Positions 50,578 through 58,096 of a stretch of 64,000 nt of DNA are shown piece by piece. The notes under the pieces are model-generated. The model ran no database searches. It saw only the letters and a list, made by a program, of their open reading frames with translations, and was not told where the DNA came from. Both the position numbers and the translations under genes were made by a program. The DNA lies in assembly GCA_036501145.1 (NCBI GenBank), contig DASYAV010000246.1:1-64000 (forward strand), given 5' to 3'. This DNA comes from PALSA-505 sp036501145. Its GTDB lineage: Bacteria > Actinomycetota > Actinomycetes > Streptosporangiales > Streptosporangiaceae. Within the stretch, counting starts at the first letter, position 1. Each line of letters opens with the position of its first letter.

Positions 50578-50942
50578 GCGCCCTCCTCCGGGGCGTGGCG
50601 CTGGCTATCAGGGGTTTTGGCTGATGCTGCCTTAAGTCCTCTGACAAGCTGATCGGCTCTAGCCTTTGATACCCCTAGTTGGCCTGCGAGCCCAGATAGT
50701 GACATCTTGTCGCTATCCCAGATGCGCGCTACAGCACGTGCGCGCAGCTCAGAGGCGGTGATCGTGGCTTGTCGCAACGTCTCTGTCAGGCTGGACGCCG
50801 CAGCGAAAGCTCGCTTGGGGTCGGCCTTCAACAGCTCGAAGATCGTGCCTTCGGCCTGGCCGTACACCCGCGCAAACTCGCCCAGTTCGGCAGCGAGGTC
50901 GTCAGCGCCGTCAGCGCCGTCGACTCCATCGGGTCCAGCCAT
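50574..50942 (-). CDS. HTH protein, first gene of a small operon (122 aa)
   Basis: ATG 50942. Gly/Asp-rich start, helical middle (EGTIFELLKADPKRAFAAASSLTETLRQATITASELRARAVARIW), then the HTH KMSLSGLAGQLGVSKARADQLVRGLKA, nearly the same as in the 9213-9659 protein. A likely regulator of the operon. A 90-bp repeat with a GTCTAG-N5-CTAGAC dyad begins 21 bp upstream. Confidence 0.65.
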   Translation of the reverse strand: MAGPDGVDGADGADDLAAELGEFARVYGQAEGTIFELLKADPKRAFAAASSLTETLRQATITASELRARAVARIWDSDKMSLSGLAGQLGVSKARADQLVRGLKAASAKTPDSQRHAPEEGA

Positions 50943-50962
50943 GCCGTAAGGATACGCGCCTA

Positions 50963-51050
50963 CGTCTAGCACTACTAGACATGGGGCTAGACAACGCCAT
51001 CAGGAGTTCTAAACGGTTCAGTTACTCGGAGTCGTCAGGAGTTACTAGAG
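50963..51050. repeat. Direct repeat copy 1 with CTAGAC palindrome
   Basis: About 88 bp nearly identical to 53377-53464. Contains the 17-bp dyad GTCTAGCACTACTAGAC (50964-50980), GGGCTAGACAACGCC and CGGAGTCGTCAGGAGT. Lies just upstream of the minus-strand HTH operon. Confidence 0.75.
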
Positions 51051-51350
51051 GGGATGGCCGTACCCGGCGCTGACGCGGCGGGGGAGCAGGGGTGGCGGCG
51101 CTCGGGAACCGGCTCACCGACCTCGGGCACAACCTCGGCACCGACCGCGGCGGCGATCCCGTTGCTACCGCCTAACAGTGGCTATCCGGACACGACGCCT
51201 TCACCCCCTGGCCAGGCGGGCACCGTGCAGATCGTCGGCGGGCTAGCCGAGGCGGGGCTGAGTCCACACTGTCCCGCTGCGGGGTTGCTCACGCGAATCT
51301 ACGGCCGCCCGGCAGGTCGCGAGGGTGGAAACGGCGTTCCACCCCATCAG
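51051..51350. other. Stretch with no clear gene
   Basis: A 133-codon plus-strand frame starting at 51054 overlaps the NUDIX gene in its second half and shows no recognisable protein; not annotated as a gene. Confidence 0.35.
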
Positions 51351-51932
51351 CTACTGGCCGATGAGGTTACGGGCCAGCATCAGGGCGCCGGTGGTCTCCA
51401 TTCCGCAGATCGTGGTGCCCACTGCGGCGTACGCCTCGTCGAGCGGCATCTCTAGGACGCTCATGTCGAAGTACTTCTCGATCTCGGTGTCGAGGACCGG
51501 CTCGCCGACCGACACGACCGGCTGGGCCAGGAAGACGTGTGTGTATTTGTTCGTCTCAGACGGCAGCGAGTAGAACGACCCGAGCGAGATCAGTTCGGCG
51601 CCGTCGCCTAGGACGTAGCCGGTCTCCTCCTCCAGTTCGCGCCGCGCGGCCTTCTCGGGTTCTTCGTTGTTGCTGACGTTTCCTGCGGGCAGCTCCAGGC
51701 CGTAACCGTGCAGGTTGTGACGGTACTGCCGCACCAGGATCACGCGGCCGTTCGCCGTAACCGGGATGACCATCACGCTCGGCGGGCAGTCGACGAAGTA
51801 CCAGTCGAGGACGTAGCCGTCTGGCATTTCGAGGGTTTCGCGGATGAAGCGCTTCGGCCTCGGCACCAGAACCTCACTTGAGACCAGGTGGCCGTCCTTC
51901 ATGGTGCACGCCGCAGCGGAGTTAACGGTCAT
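51351..51932 (-). CDS. NUDIX hydrolase
   Basis: 193 residues from ATG 51932 (ATGA overlap with the upstream stop). Nudix box GNVSNNEEPEKAARRELEEETGY, with the REL-EE metal-binding glutamates. VMVIPVTANGRVILVRQYRHNLHGYGLELPAG resembles ADP-ribose/sugar-nucleotide pyrophosphatases. Third gene of a GntR - HTH/PLD - NUDIX operon; the combination suggests a regulated nucleotide-housekeeping or signalling module. Confidence 0.85.
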   Translation of the reverse strand: MTVNSAAACTMKDGHLVSSEVLVPRPKRFIRETLEMPDGYVLDWYFVDCPPSVMVIPVTANGRVILVRQYRHNLHGYGLELPAGNVSNNEEPEKAARRELEEETGYVLGDGAELISLGSFYSLPSETNKYTHVFLAQPVVSVGEPVLDTEIEKYFDMSVLEMPLDEAYAAVGTTICGMETTGALMLARNLIGQ

Positions 51933-52798
51933 ATCACATCCCAGTCTTTTGCGCGTTTCCATGTGTCCTCGAAATGCCGCTCGTAGCGACTGAACATCTT
52001 TGGCGCTGTTTTCGCCCAGATCTCAAACGTCGGCGAGTTGCTCCCGATGAAAAACCGCAGGTAGGGCGTGACGAGCATCTGCCCGTCACCCCGGACCACG
52101 CTCACCGTTGGCGGCGCGCTGTAGGTCCGGACCTGCATCCTCTCGCCGCAGGCCCGCTGCATTTGCTGGAATCGCGCAAGTGCCGCCCTGGTACGGGCTG
52201 CGAGCGTCCCTGCCGGGCTGCCCTCGTCGAGGTCGATCTGCTCTATGCCTCGATAGTCCGGATCGAGCAGCAGCACGCGGGCCCGGCAGCCCTGGCCGGT
52301 GGCTTCCTTGAGGATCCCGGGCACCTCGTCATCGCTGGCGTAGCCGAACTCGGCCATCCCGTAGAGCCACACCTCGTCAGCGTTTCCGCTGATGATGCCG
52401 TTCCACTGCTGGCGGGTCACGACGCCGCGGTCTGCGTAAGGCTTGACCGCCTCGGAGATGTCGAGTGCCGGGCTGAGCGCCGACATCAGGTCTGCGCGGT
52501 GTGCGGCATCACGGCTCAGCGGGAGTGTTAGCACGTCGCCCGGTACTTCCTGCATCATCACCGCGGCGGCGAGGACCACATCGCCAGGTGGTGTGCTGCC
52601 CTGCTCCCAGCGCTCGATGACAGCAGGTGCCGGGCGCCAGCCCACCAGCTCGGCGAGGCGATCGGCGAACTCGGCCGGGCTCAGCCCGAGCTTGGCCCTG
52701 GCCGATGACACCTGCCCGGCGGCAAGTCCCTGGTAGTCAGCCCGGTATCCGGCGTGCGAACGGATGCTGATGACCTCAGCGTCAGGCGAGGCGCTCAT
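51929..52798 (-). CDS. HTH (XRE-like) protein with PLD-like effector domain
   Basis: 289 residues from ATG 52798. XRE-type HTH at about 35-95 (VSSARAKLGLSPAEFADRLAELVGWRPAPAVIERWEQGS), then a C-terminal domain with RARVLLLDPDYRGIEQID, MQVRTYSAPPTVSVVRGDGQMLVTPYL and FFIGSNSPTFEIW, the pattern of the phospholipase D-like domain often attached to actinomycete regulators. HKD motif residues are not obvious, so it may be a sensor rather than an enzyme. Confidence 0.7.
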   Translation of the reverse strand: MSASPDAEVISIRSHAGYRADYQGLAAGQVSSARAKLGLSPAEFADRLAELVGWRPAPAVIERWEQGSTPPGDVVLAAAVMMQEVPGDVLTLPLSRDAAHRADLMSALSPALDISEAVKPYADRGVVTRQQWNGIISGNADEVWLYGMAEFGYASDDEVPGILKEATGQGCRARVLLLDPDYRGIEQIDLDEGSPAGTLAARTRAALARFQQMQRACGERMQVRTYSAPPTVSVVRGDGQMLVTPYLRFFIGSNSPTFEIWAKTAPKMFSRYERHFEDTWKRAKDWDVI

Positions 52799-53192
52799 GC
52801 CTGCCGGACTCTTCCTGGCCGGTGCTGGCCTCCGCGTGCGGGTACTCATAGCCGGACTTGCCGTAGAGGTCCATCAGGTTCGCCTCGAGGCGGGCGAGGA
52901 CGCCCCGCAACCCGGCGATCTCCTCAGCGAGTTGTTCGGTACCGGCCCGCTCGGCTTCCACCTCGCTTGGCCGCGCCTGGACAAAGACGGCCTTGCCACT
53001 GTGCCCAATCACGACACCCTCAGCCTGGAGGTTCGCCACAGCGTGCCGGACGACTGTGCTTGAGACGCCGTAGTGCTCCATGAGCTTCGCCGTTGAGGGG
53101 ATCGGCGCGCCGACCGGGAACTCATCGGCGGTGATCCGCGCCTTGATGTCATCCGCAACGTGGCGGTACGACGGGCCGATTTTGCTTGCCAC
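52782..53192 (-). CDS. GntR-family transcriptional regulator
   Basis: 136 residues from GTG 53192. Winged HTH: SYRHVADDIKARITADEFPVGAPIPSTAKLMEHYGVSSTVVRHAVANLQAEGVV, a complete GntR DNA-binding domain. The C-terminal part is only a short coiled coil (EQLAEEIAGLRGVLARLEANL), not a UTRA or FadR ligand domain, as in YtrA-type or plasmid-type short GntR proteins. Overlaps the next gene by 17 bases. Confidence 0.85.
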   Translation of the reverse strand: MASKIGPSYRHVADDIKARITADEFPVGAPIPSTAKLMEHYGVSSTVVRHAVANLQAEGVVIGHSGKAVFVQARPSEVEAERAGTEQLAEEIAGLRGVLARLEANLMDLYGKSGYEYPHAEASTGQEESGRHERLA

Positions 53193-53376
53193 GTAAGCCC
53201 TCCTCACGGCACCTAGCGCTACCTCACGCACTTAGCCGACACAGTACAGCATGGCCGTCTGCTTAACTGATTTGCATCCTTACGCACAAGGTTGCACAAT
53301 GGGCGTAAGAAGACTCACGGCGATACAGAAGTCGGGGAGAGCCACACGGCAGAACTGGAGGCCTGGCGGAGCGCAG

Positions 53377-53464
53377 CGTCTAGCACTACTAGACATAGGG
53401 GCTAGACAACGCCGTCAGGAGTTCTGTACGGTTTAGTCACTCGGAGTCGTCAGGAGTACTAGAC
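53377..53464. repeat. Direct repeat copy 2 with CTAGAC palindrome
   Basis: Copy of 50963-51050 including the dyad GTCTAGCACTACTAGAC (53378-53394). It lies ahead of the BldC-like gene and downstream of the GntR promoter region. Confidence 0.75.
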
Positions 53465-53543
53465 GAAACATGTATGAGCGGCCCCGACGCTCCACCGCCG
53501 GGGCCGCAAGGTGGGTCGATGATCTTGAAAGGAGTACGACCCG

Positions 53544-53747
53544 ATGGCCATCATTCCAGCTCAGTCACTTGAATCCGAGCCCTTGCTTCTGAGATGTGAA
53601 GTAGCAGCTCTGCTGCGAGTTAAGCCCGTGACTGTAACTCGCTGGGCTGCTGCCGGGAAGATCCAGACAGTCAGGACTCCAGGCGGGCACCGGCGCTATC
53701 GCGAGTCGGAGATCCGAGCGCTCCTGGGCTTGAGCGGTGTGGCGTGA
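53544..53747 (+). CDS. BldC-like MerR-type HTH protein
   Basis: 67 residues. LLLRCEVAALLRVKPVTVTRWAAAGKIQTVRTPGGHRRYRESEIRALL is the single MerR-type DNA-binding domain found in BldC and excisionase-like proteins. First gene of the transfer operon. Its promoter probably lies in the 53377-53543 repeat region. TGATGA overlap with the next gene shows translational coupling. Confidence 0.85.
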   Translation: MAIIPAQSLESEPLLLRCEVAALLRVKPVTVTRWAAAGKIQTVRTPGGHRRYRESEIRALLGLSGVA

Positions 53748-54007
53748 TGACGCTGCTAACTGCGGGGGAGCGGGGATCAGGATCAGGGGCAGAGGCTCAG
53801 CTGGTTACCCGGCTGGGGCTGTTGCGTGCGGAGTACGGCCGACTGCTGACGGCCGCCCGGGCGGCCGTGGCGGCCGCGGGTGCTGGTGAGGATTTCCCGC
53901 TGGCGTACCTGGCGGCCGAGCTGGCTCGTCAGGGACAGCTCCCGGCGGTTGGAGTGTCTTCGCGTGAGGTGCTGGAGGCCGGGTTTCCCGCAGGGGTGAT
54001 CGCATGA
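53744..54007 (+). CDS. Hypothetical protein (87 aa)
   Basis: GTG 53744 (next ATG at 53747). AEYGRLLTAARAAVAAAGAGEDFPLAYLAAELARQGQLP: a single helical domain. Overlaps both neighbours. Unknown function. Confidence 0.6.
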   Translation: MMTLLTAGERGSGSGAEAQLVTRLGLLRAEYGRLLTAARAAVAAAGAGEDFPLAYLAAELARQGQLPAVGVSSREVLEAGFPAGVIA

Positions 54008-54582
54008 TCGGCAGCCGCCCGCGGGTGTCCCACCGGATGTTCCCTGGCGTGCCGGAGTCGGTGGCCAGGGCTCGGCGGTTCACCGTGTCGGCCCTGGAAG
54101 GCTGCCCGGCCGCTGGGGATGCGGTCCTGGCGGTGAGCGAGCTGGCGGGTAATGCAGTCAGCTGGTCGCGGTCGGGGGAGCCGGATGGCTGGTTTGTGGT
54201 GCAGCTGGAGGTCACGGCCCACGCGGGCGCCGTGGTGTATGTGAGCGACCAGGGGCCTGGCATGGGCCGGCCTGCGGGTTCGGAAGGCGGCCGGGGGCTG
54301 CGCATCGTGGCGGCTATCTCCCAGGCGTGGGGGGTTGCCCGCCGCGACTGTTCCGCCTCGGCGGGTCAGGTGCACACCGAGGCTGCGGAGGCGGCCCGCC
54401 TGGCGGGCGCGGGCCAGTGCGTGTGGTTCCGGGTGGGCTGGCAGCCTGCCGAGGCTATGGCCGCTGTGGTGCCGCTTGCCCTGGCTGCCGCGCTGCGCGC
54501 GGGCCACCCGGCGCAGGCCGGTGCAGCGGATCTGACTCCTGTGGTGGCGGCTGGCGCCGCCTTGGCCCGGAAAGGGGCTTGA
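54004..54582 (+). CDS. ATP-binding (anti-sigma/RsbW-like) protein
   Basis: 192 residues. SVARARRFTVSALEGCPAAGDAVLAVSELAGNAVSWSRSG is the N-box region of HATPase_c_2 kinases; VYVSDQGPGMG and GGRGLRIVAAISQAWGV are the ATP-lid and G-box. In actinomycetes such proteins act as anti-sigma factors or regulatory kinases. The long C-terminal extension after residue 130 is Ala-rich. Confidence 0.8.
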   Translation: MIGSRPRVSHRMFPGVPESVARARRFTVSALEGCPAAGDAVLAVSELAGNAVSWSRSGEPDGWFVVQLEVTAHAGAVVYVSDQGPGMGRPAGSEGGRGLRIVAAISQAWGVARRDCSASAGQVHTEAAEAARLAGAGQCVWFRVGWQPAEAMAAVVPLALAAALRAGHPAQAGAADLTPVVAAGAALARKGA

Positions 54583-54587
54583 CGATC

Positions 54588-55019
54588 ATGCACACATTCA
54601 TCGTGCTCTGGCACATGTTCCTGCACACCAGCCGGCTGGGCCGGCTGGGGATCGTAGCGGTGGTGCTGCTGGCGCTGTCCCGGCTGTCGCAGTACCCGGA
54701 AGACGTGGGGGAGTGGCTGTCGCAGCGCTACCAGGTGGAGGGGTTGTCGTGGCGGGTGTGGCGGGCCCGGGTGCGCCGCCGGGAGGTCCGGCTGGGCGGG
54801 CATGTGCTGTGCGCGCCGGACGGTTTCTACGGCCGGGTCATCTCCCTGATCAGCTGCCGCCTGCACACCGAGTGCCCCCCGGTGGCGGTGGTGTGGTTCG
54901 AGACCCCGGGCGAGCTGCCCCGGGTCGTGCCGCTGGCCCAGCTGGTGGCGGTGCCCGAGCTGCAGGACATCCCGGACCCGGCAGAGACCGAGCCGGAGAC
55001 GGCCGGGGGTGCCTGGTGA
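54588..55019 (+). CDS. Membrane-associated protein (143 aa)
   Basis: ATG 54588. N-terminal membrane helix (TFIVLWHMFLH ... LGIVAVVLLALSRL), then a basic cytoplasmic domain with EGLSWRVWRARVRRREVRLGGHVLCAP. Part of the transfer operon; function unknown. Confidence 0.6.
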   Translation: MHTFIVLWHMFLHTSRLGRLGIVAVVLLALSRLSQYPEDVGEWLSQRYQVEGLSWRVWRARVRRREVRLGGHVLCAPDGFYGRVISLISCRLHTECPPVAVVWFETPGELPRVVPLAQLVAVPELQDIPDPAETEPETAGGAW

Positions 55020-55252
55020 CGGAGTACCTGCTCAAGGTCGTCACCGAGGGTCAGGAAGACGAGGACCCGCTGCACGAGGAGCTGTTCGAGGCCCGCAGCG
55101 ATGACGCGGCGGCCCGGCAGGCCCTGCGGCTGCTCCGCCCTCACGTCCGCGATCCGCGGGCCCAGTACGGCCGGCTGCTCGTGATCGACGGCCCGCAGGC
55201 AGGCGCCTTTACCCGGTACAGCTACCTCGCCGATGTGGAGGCAGGCACATGA
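55016..55252 (+). CDS. Small soluble protein (78 aa)
   Basis: GTG 55016, overlapping the previous stop. TEYLLKVVTEGQEDEDPLHEELFEARSDDAAARQALRLLRPHV: acidic, helical. Typical small protein of actinomycete transfer operons. Confidence 0.6.
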   Translation: MTEYLLKVVTEGQEDEDPLHEELFEARSDDAAARQALRLLRPHVRDPRAQYGRLLVIDGPQAGAFTRYSYLADVEAGT

Positions 55253-56145
55253 GCATTGACTGGCGGACCTGGCGGCCTTGGCTGGCGGACAACACCGTGC
55301 CGCTGGTGCTGGCCGGGATCGCGTTCGGCGGCAGCTTCGGGCACTGGGTGCACCTGGCGCGCACGCACGGCCAGGCGGGCCTGCTGGGCGTCGCAGTGGC
55401 GGTGTGCGTGGATCTGGGCACCTACATGTCAGCCCGGGAGCGGCAGCGCGATGCCCGGATCGGGCGGGCCCGCCGGGGCTGGCTGTCGTGGCCGTCGCTG
55501 CTGATGATCTTCTGCATCGTGCTGACCCTGGCGGGCAACGTGGCCTCGGCGCAGCACGACCCGTGGGGGATCGTGGTGGCGCTGATCCCCGGCGCGTTCC
55601 TTCTGGCCGCGATCTCGCTGATGGAACGCCGGGCGGCCGAGGAGGGCCGCCGGCGGGCCCGCGCTGAGGCAGAAGCCAGCCGCCAGGCCGAGGCCGAGCG
55701 GCGGCGCCGGGCCGCGGAAGCCGCCGAGACCGAGCGCCGGGCCGCCGCCGAGCGTCAGCGTCAGGCCGAGGCCGCCGCTGCAGCCGAGCGTCAGCGGGAG
55801 GCCGACCGCCAGGCTGAGGAAGCCCGGCAGCGTCAGGCCGACCGTCAGGCCGAGCTGGCCCGCCGTCACTCCCAGATCGTCACCCGGCCGTCAGGGAACG
55901 TCACCCTGCGCGCCGTTCCCAGTCCGGCCAAGCCCACTCCGGAGGGGGGCTCGGCCACCGCCACGGCGGTGATGCGGGCGTACTGGGACACCGAGCGCGC
56001 CGAGGGCCGGACCCCGACCGGCGCCGACCTGGCGCGCGTTGCGGACCTGAGTTCTTCCTCGAGCCTGGGACGGCAGCTGCGGGCCCGGTGGCTGGCCGAG
56101 GCGGACGCTGCTGGCCAGGCTGAGCTGGCTGGAGCGCGGGCATGA
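55249..56145 (+). CDS. DUF2637/SpdB-like spread protein
   Basis: 298 residues. Three to four transmembrane helices in the first 130 residues (TVPLVLAGIAFGGSFGHWVHLA, LLGVAVAVCVDLGTYMSA, LMIFCIVLTLAGNVASA, GIVVALIPGAFLLAAISLM), a long basic coiled coil of repeated RQAEAERRRR, and a C-terminal helical domain (GADLARVADLSSSSSLGRQL). DUF2637/SpdB2 proteins help spread of Streptomyces plasmids inside the mycelium. Overlaps its neighbours by ATGA. Confidence 0.8.
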   Translation: MSIDWRTWRPWLADNTVPLVLAGIAFGGSFGHWVHLARTHGQAGLLGVAVAVCVDLGTYMSARERQRDARIGRARRGWLSWPSLLMIFCIVLTLAGNVASAQHDPWGIVVALIPGAFLLAAISLMERRAAEEGRRRARAEAEASRQAEAERRRRAAEAAETERRAAAERQRQAEAAAAAERQREADRQAEEARQRQADRQAELARRHSQIVTRPSGNVTLRAVPSPAKPTPEGGSATATAVMRAYWDTERAEGRTPTGADLARVADLSSSSSLGRQLRARWLAEADAAGQAELAGARA

Positions 56146-56678
56146 ACGCCGCCCCGGCCGACGTCCAGGCCGCGCCCATGGCCACAGCGGGGCTGTGGCC
56201 TGGCCTGCCCTGGCTGGCTGCACGGCCTGGCCTGCCCGGTGCCTGCGCGCGTGTGCCCGTGCCCGTGTACCCGCGCGCGAGCGGGGAGCAGGGCCGCGGT
56301 GACCGGGCTGCGGCCCGCCGGGCGGGCTACGCCTGGCGGATGGTCGCGGCGCCCACGGGCGCGCAGGCGCTGAAGGCCGCGGTGGACCAGCTGCTGGCCG
56401 AGCTGAAGCGGCTGGAGCGCACCGACCCCGCCGCCGCGGACCGGTGGCGCCGCGAGCTGGCCGCCGGCCTGTGCACGATCGCCCGGCAGATCCCTGCCGG
56501 GATTGACGGTGCAGGTGACGGACCGGGAGCTGACGCTGAGACTGACGCCCCCGGTGACGGCCGGGGTGACGGCGGGAGTGACGGCGCGGGTGACGGCCGG
56601 GGTGACGCTGTGGCGGTGACGCTGCCGCTCCCGCAGGGGCGGGGCCGGCACGCCCGGCTGGGCGGGGGGCTGGCATGA
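56142..56678 (+). CDS. Hypothetical protein (178 aa)
   Basis: Helical core ALKAAVDQLLAELKRLERTDPAAADRWRRELAAGL flanked by low-complexity Pro/Ala and Gly/Asp repeats (DGAGDGPGADAETDAPGDGR). Coupled to both neighbours (ATGA overlaps). Unknown function. Confidence 0.55.
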   Translation: MNAAPADVQAAPMATAGLWPGLPWLAARPGLPGACARVPVPVYPRASGEQGRGDRAAARRAGYAWRMVAAPTGAQALKAAVDQLLAELKRLERTDPAAADRWRRELAAGLCTIARQIPAGIDGAGDGPGADAETDAPGDGRGDGGSDGAGDGRGDAVAVTLPLPQGRGRHARLGGGLA

Positions 56679-57067
56679 GCCAAGACCCGGGGCCGCTGAT
56701 GGACATGGCGGGCAAGGCGGTGCGACAGCCGGGACGGCCGGGTGGCCGGGGCCGGCGCACCCGCCAGGAGCGGGCGGCGGCCAGCCGGGCGGCCCGGGAT
56801 GCCTACTGGGGATCGCGGATCGCGGCCACCACCTCGCCGGTGGAGGCGCTGGGGGTGCTGGCTGACCGGGCTGCCGCCGTGGCGGTGCAGGCCGAACGGC
56901 GGGCTGCGGTCGCGTTGCAGCGGGCCCGCAGCGGCGGGAACCCGGCCGAGATCACCGCGGCCGAGCGGCGGCTGGAGACGACCCGGCGGGACCTGGCTGC
57001 CGGGCTGGAGCCGTTGCTGGACAGCCTGGCCGCCTACGCCGACCGGTACGAGACAACCCGGGCCTGA
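56675..57067 (+). CDS. Hypothetical protein (130 aa)
   Basis: Basic start (RRTRQERAAASRAARDAYWG), then helical hairpin segments (ALGVLADRAAAVAVQAERRAAVALQRA, TAAERRLETTRRDLAAGLEPLLDSL). No family recognised. Within the transfer operon. Confidence 0.55.
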   Translation: MSQDPGPLMDMAGKAVRQPGRPGGRGRRTRQERAAASRAARDAYWGSRIAATTSPVEALGVLADRAAAVAVQAERRAAVALQRARSGGNPAEITAAERRLETTRRDLAAGLEPLLDSLAAYADRYETTRA

Positions 57068-57091
57068 CCCGGGCCGAGGAGGTGACGCACC

Positions 57092-57631
57092 GTGACAGAT
57101 CAGTCGAGTGCACCCCGGAGTGCAGTGCACAGTCAGCCGGCCCGTCCCGGGCCCTACGCGCAGGTGGCGCGTACGCGCGCGGGAGGGGCCGAGTCTAGCA
57201 GCCCGCGGCCCGGCCAGCCGGTCACGCACGGTGTCCGCTCGGCACTGGAAACGGCCCGGCAGCGGTGGGCCTCCAGGCCCGTCCCGGAGGCGCCCGGCCC
57301 GGCCGCTGGCGACCCCGCCGGGGCCGGGACCGGGGCCGGGACGGATATCGCGGTGGCCCAGCCGGGCTGGGGGCCATCGAACAGCTGGGCGGGTACCTCT
57401 GGGCCGCTGCGGCAGACGTGGGCCCGCTATGCCGACCGCGGCCAGCGCATCGGTGCCGCTGTCCCGCTGCTGGCGGTGCCGTACTGGCTGGTGTGGGGCG
57501 GGCCCGGGTTTGCCGTGCACTGCCTGCTGCGGTGGGGCCAGGACGCGACCGACCGGCCGGCCGGGGCCGCCGGCCTGGCTGCCGGCCTGCTTGTGCTCAT
57601 CGCCGGCCTGTGGATCGCCGGCGTCATCTAA
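57092..57631 (+). CDS. Membrane protein (179 aa)
   Basis: Pro/Ala-rich cytoplasmic first 110 residues, then two transmembrane helices (IGAAVPLLAVPYWLVWGG, AGLAAGLLVLIAGLWIAGVI). Presumed membrane component of the transfer apparatus. Confidence 0.6.
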   Translation: MTDQSSAPRSAVHSQPARPGPYAQVARTRAGGAESSSPRPGQPVTHGVRSALETARQRWASRPVPEAPGPAAGDPAGAGTGAGTDIAVAQPGWGPSNSWAGTSGPLRQTWARYADRGQRIGAAVPLLAVPYWLVWGGPGFAVHCLLRWGQDATDRPAGAAGLAAGLLVLIAGLWIAGVI

Positions 57632-57652
57632 GACCTGCGGAAGGAGCTCGAA

Positions 57653-58090
57653 ATGACGGGTCTGATCGGAAACGGGATCGCCCTGCTGCTGGCAGGCGTG
57701 GCGATGCTGATCGCGCGCAACCGCCAGCATGTGCCCGGTGGCGCCTCAGGTGAGGCGCTGCTGACCATCGCCATCGTGTTGATGCTGTTTTCAGGGGAGC
57801 TGTCGCGCAGTACCGGCGTGGGGTCGTGGATCTTGTCGGGGCTGAGCGATGTCGAGGGCTGGATGGGCCCCAGCGGTGCCACCATCCTGGCGATCATCAC
57901 GCTGGCGGTGCTGCTGATCGTCGGGGTGGCGGTATTCAGGAACGCCAGCGAGCGGGCGCTGACCCTGGCGTTCCTGCTCCCGTTTGGCCTGGCGATGTTC
58001 CACAGCGGCGTGTTCCACTCCCTGGACCTCACGCTGCAGGCCCCGGCGCAGGACATCGCCGCCAAGGTCGCTTCCGGGCTGGGGGTGTGA
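57653..58090 (+). CDS. Polytopic membrane protein (145 aa)
   Basis: Four hydrophobic segments (LIGNGIALLLAGVAMLIA, ALLTIAIVLMLFSGEL, ATILAIITLAVLLIVGVAVF, ALTLAFLLPFGLAMF). Preceded by GGAAGGAG. SpdB-like small membrane proteins are common here in actinomycete conjugative elements. Confidence 0.6.
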   Translation: MTGLIGNGIALLLAGVAMLIARNRQHVPGGASGEALLTIAIVLMLFSGELSRSTGVGSWILSGLSDVEGWMGPSGATILAIITLAVLLIVGVAVFRNASERALTLAFLLPFGLAMFHSGVFHSLDLTLQAPAQDIAAKVASGLGV

Positions 58091-58096
58091 CCAGTC

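Noticed and set aside
50964..50980. DasR-responsive (dre) element
   Set aside because: The GTCTAG and CTAGAC arms are separated by five bases, unlike the contiguous GTCTAGAC core of dre sites.
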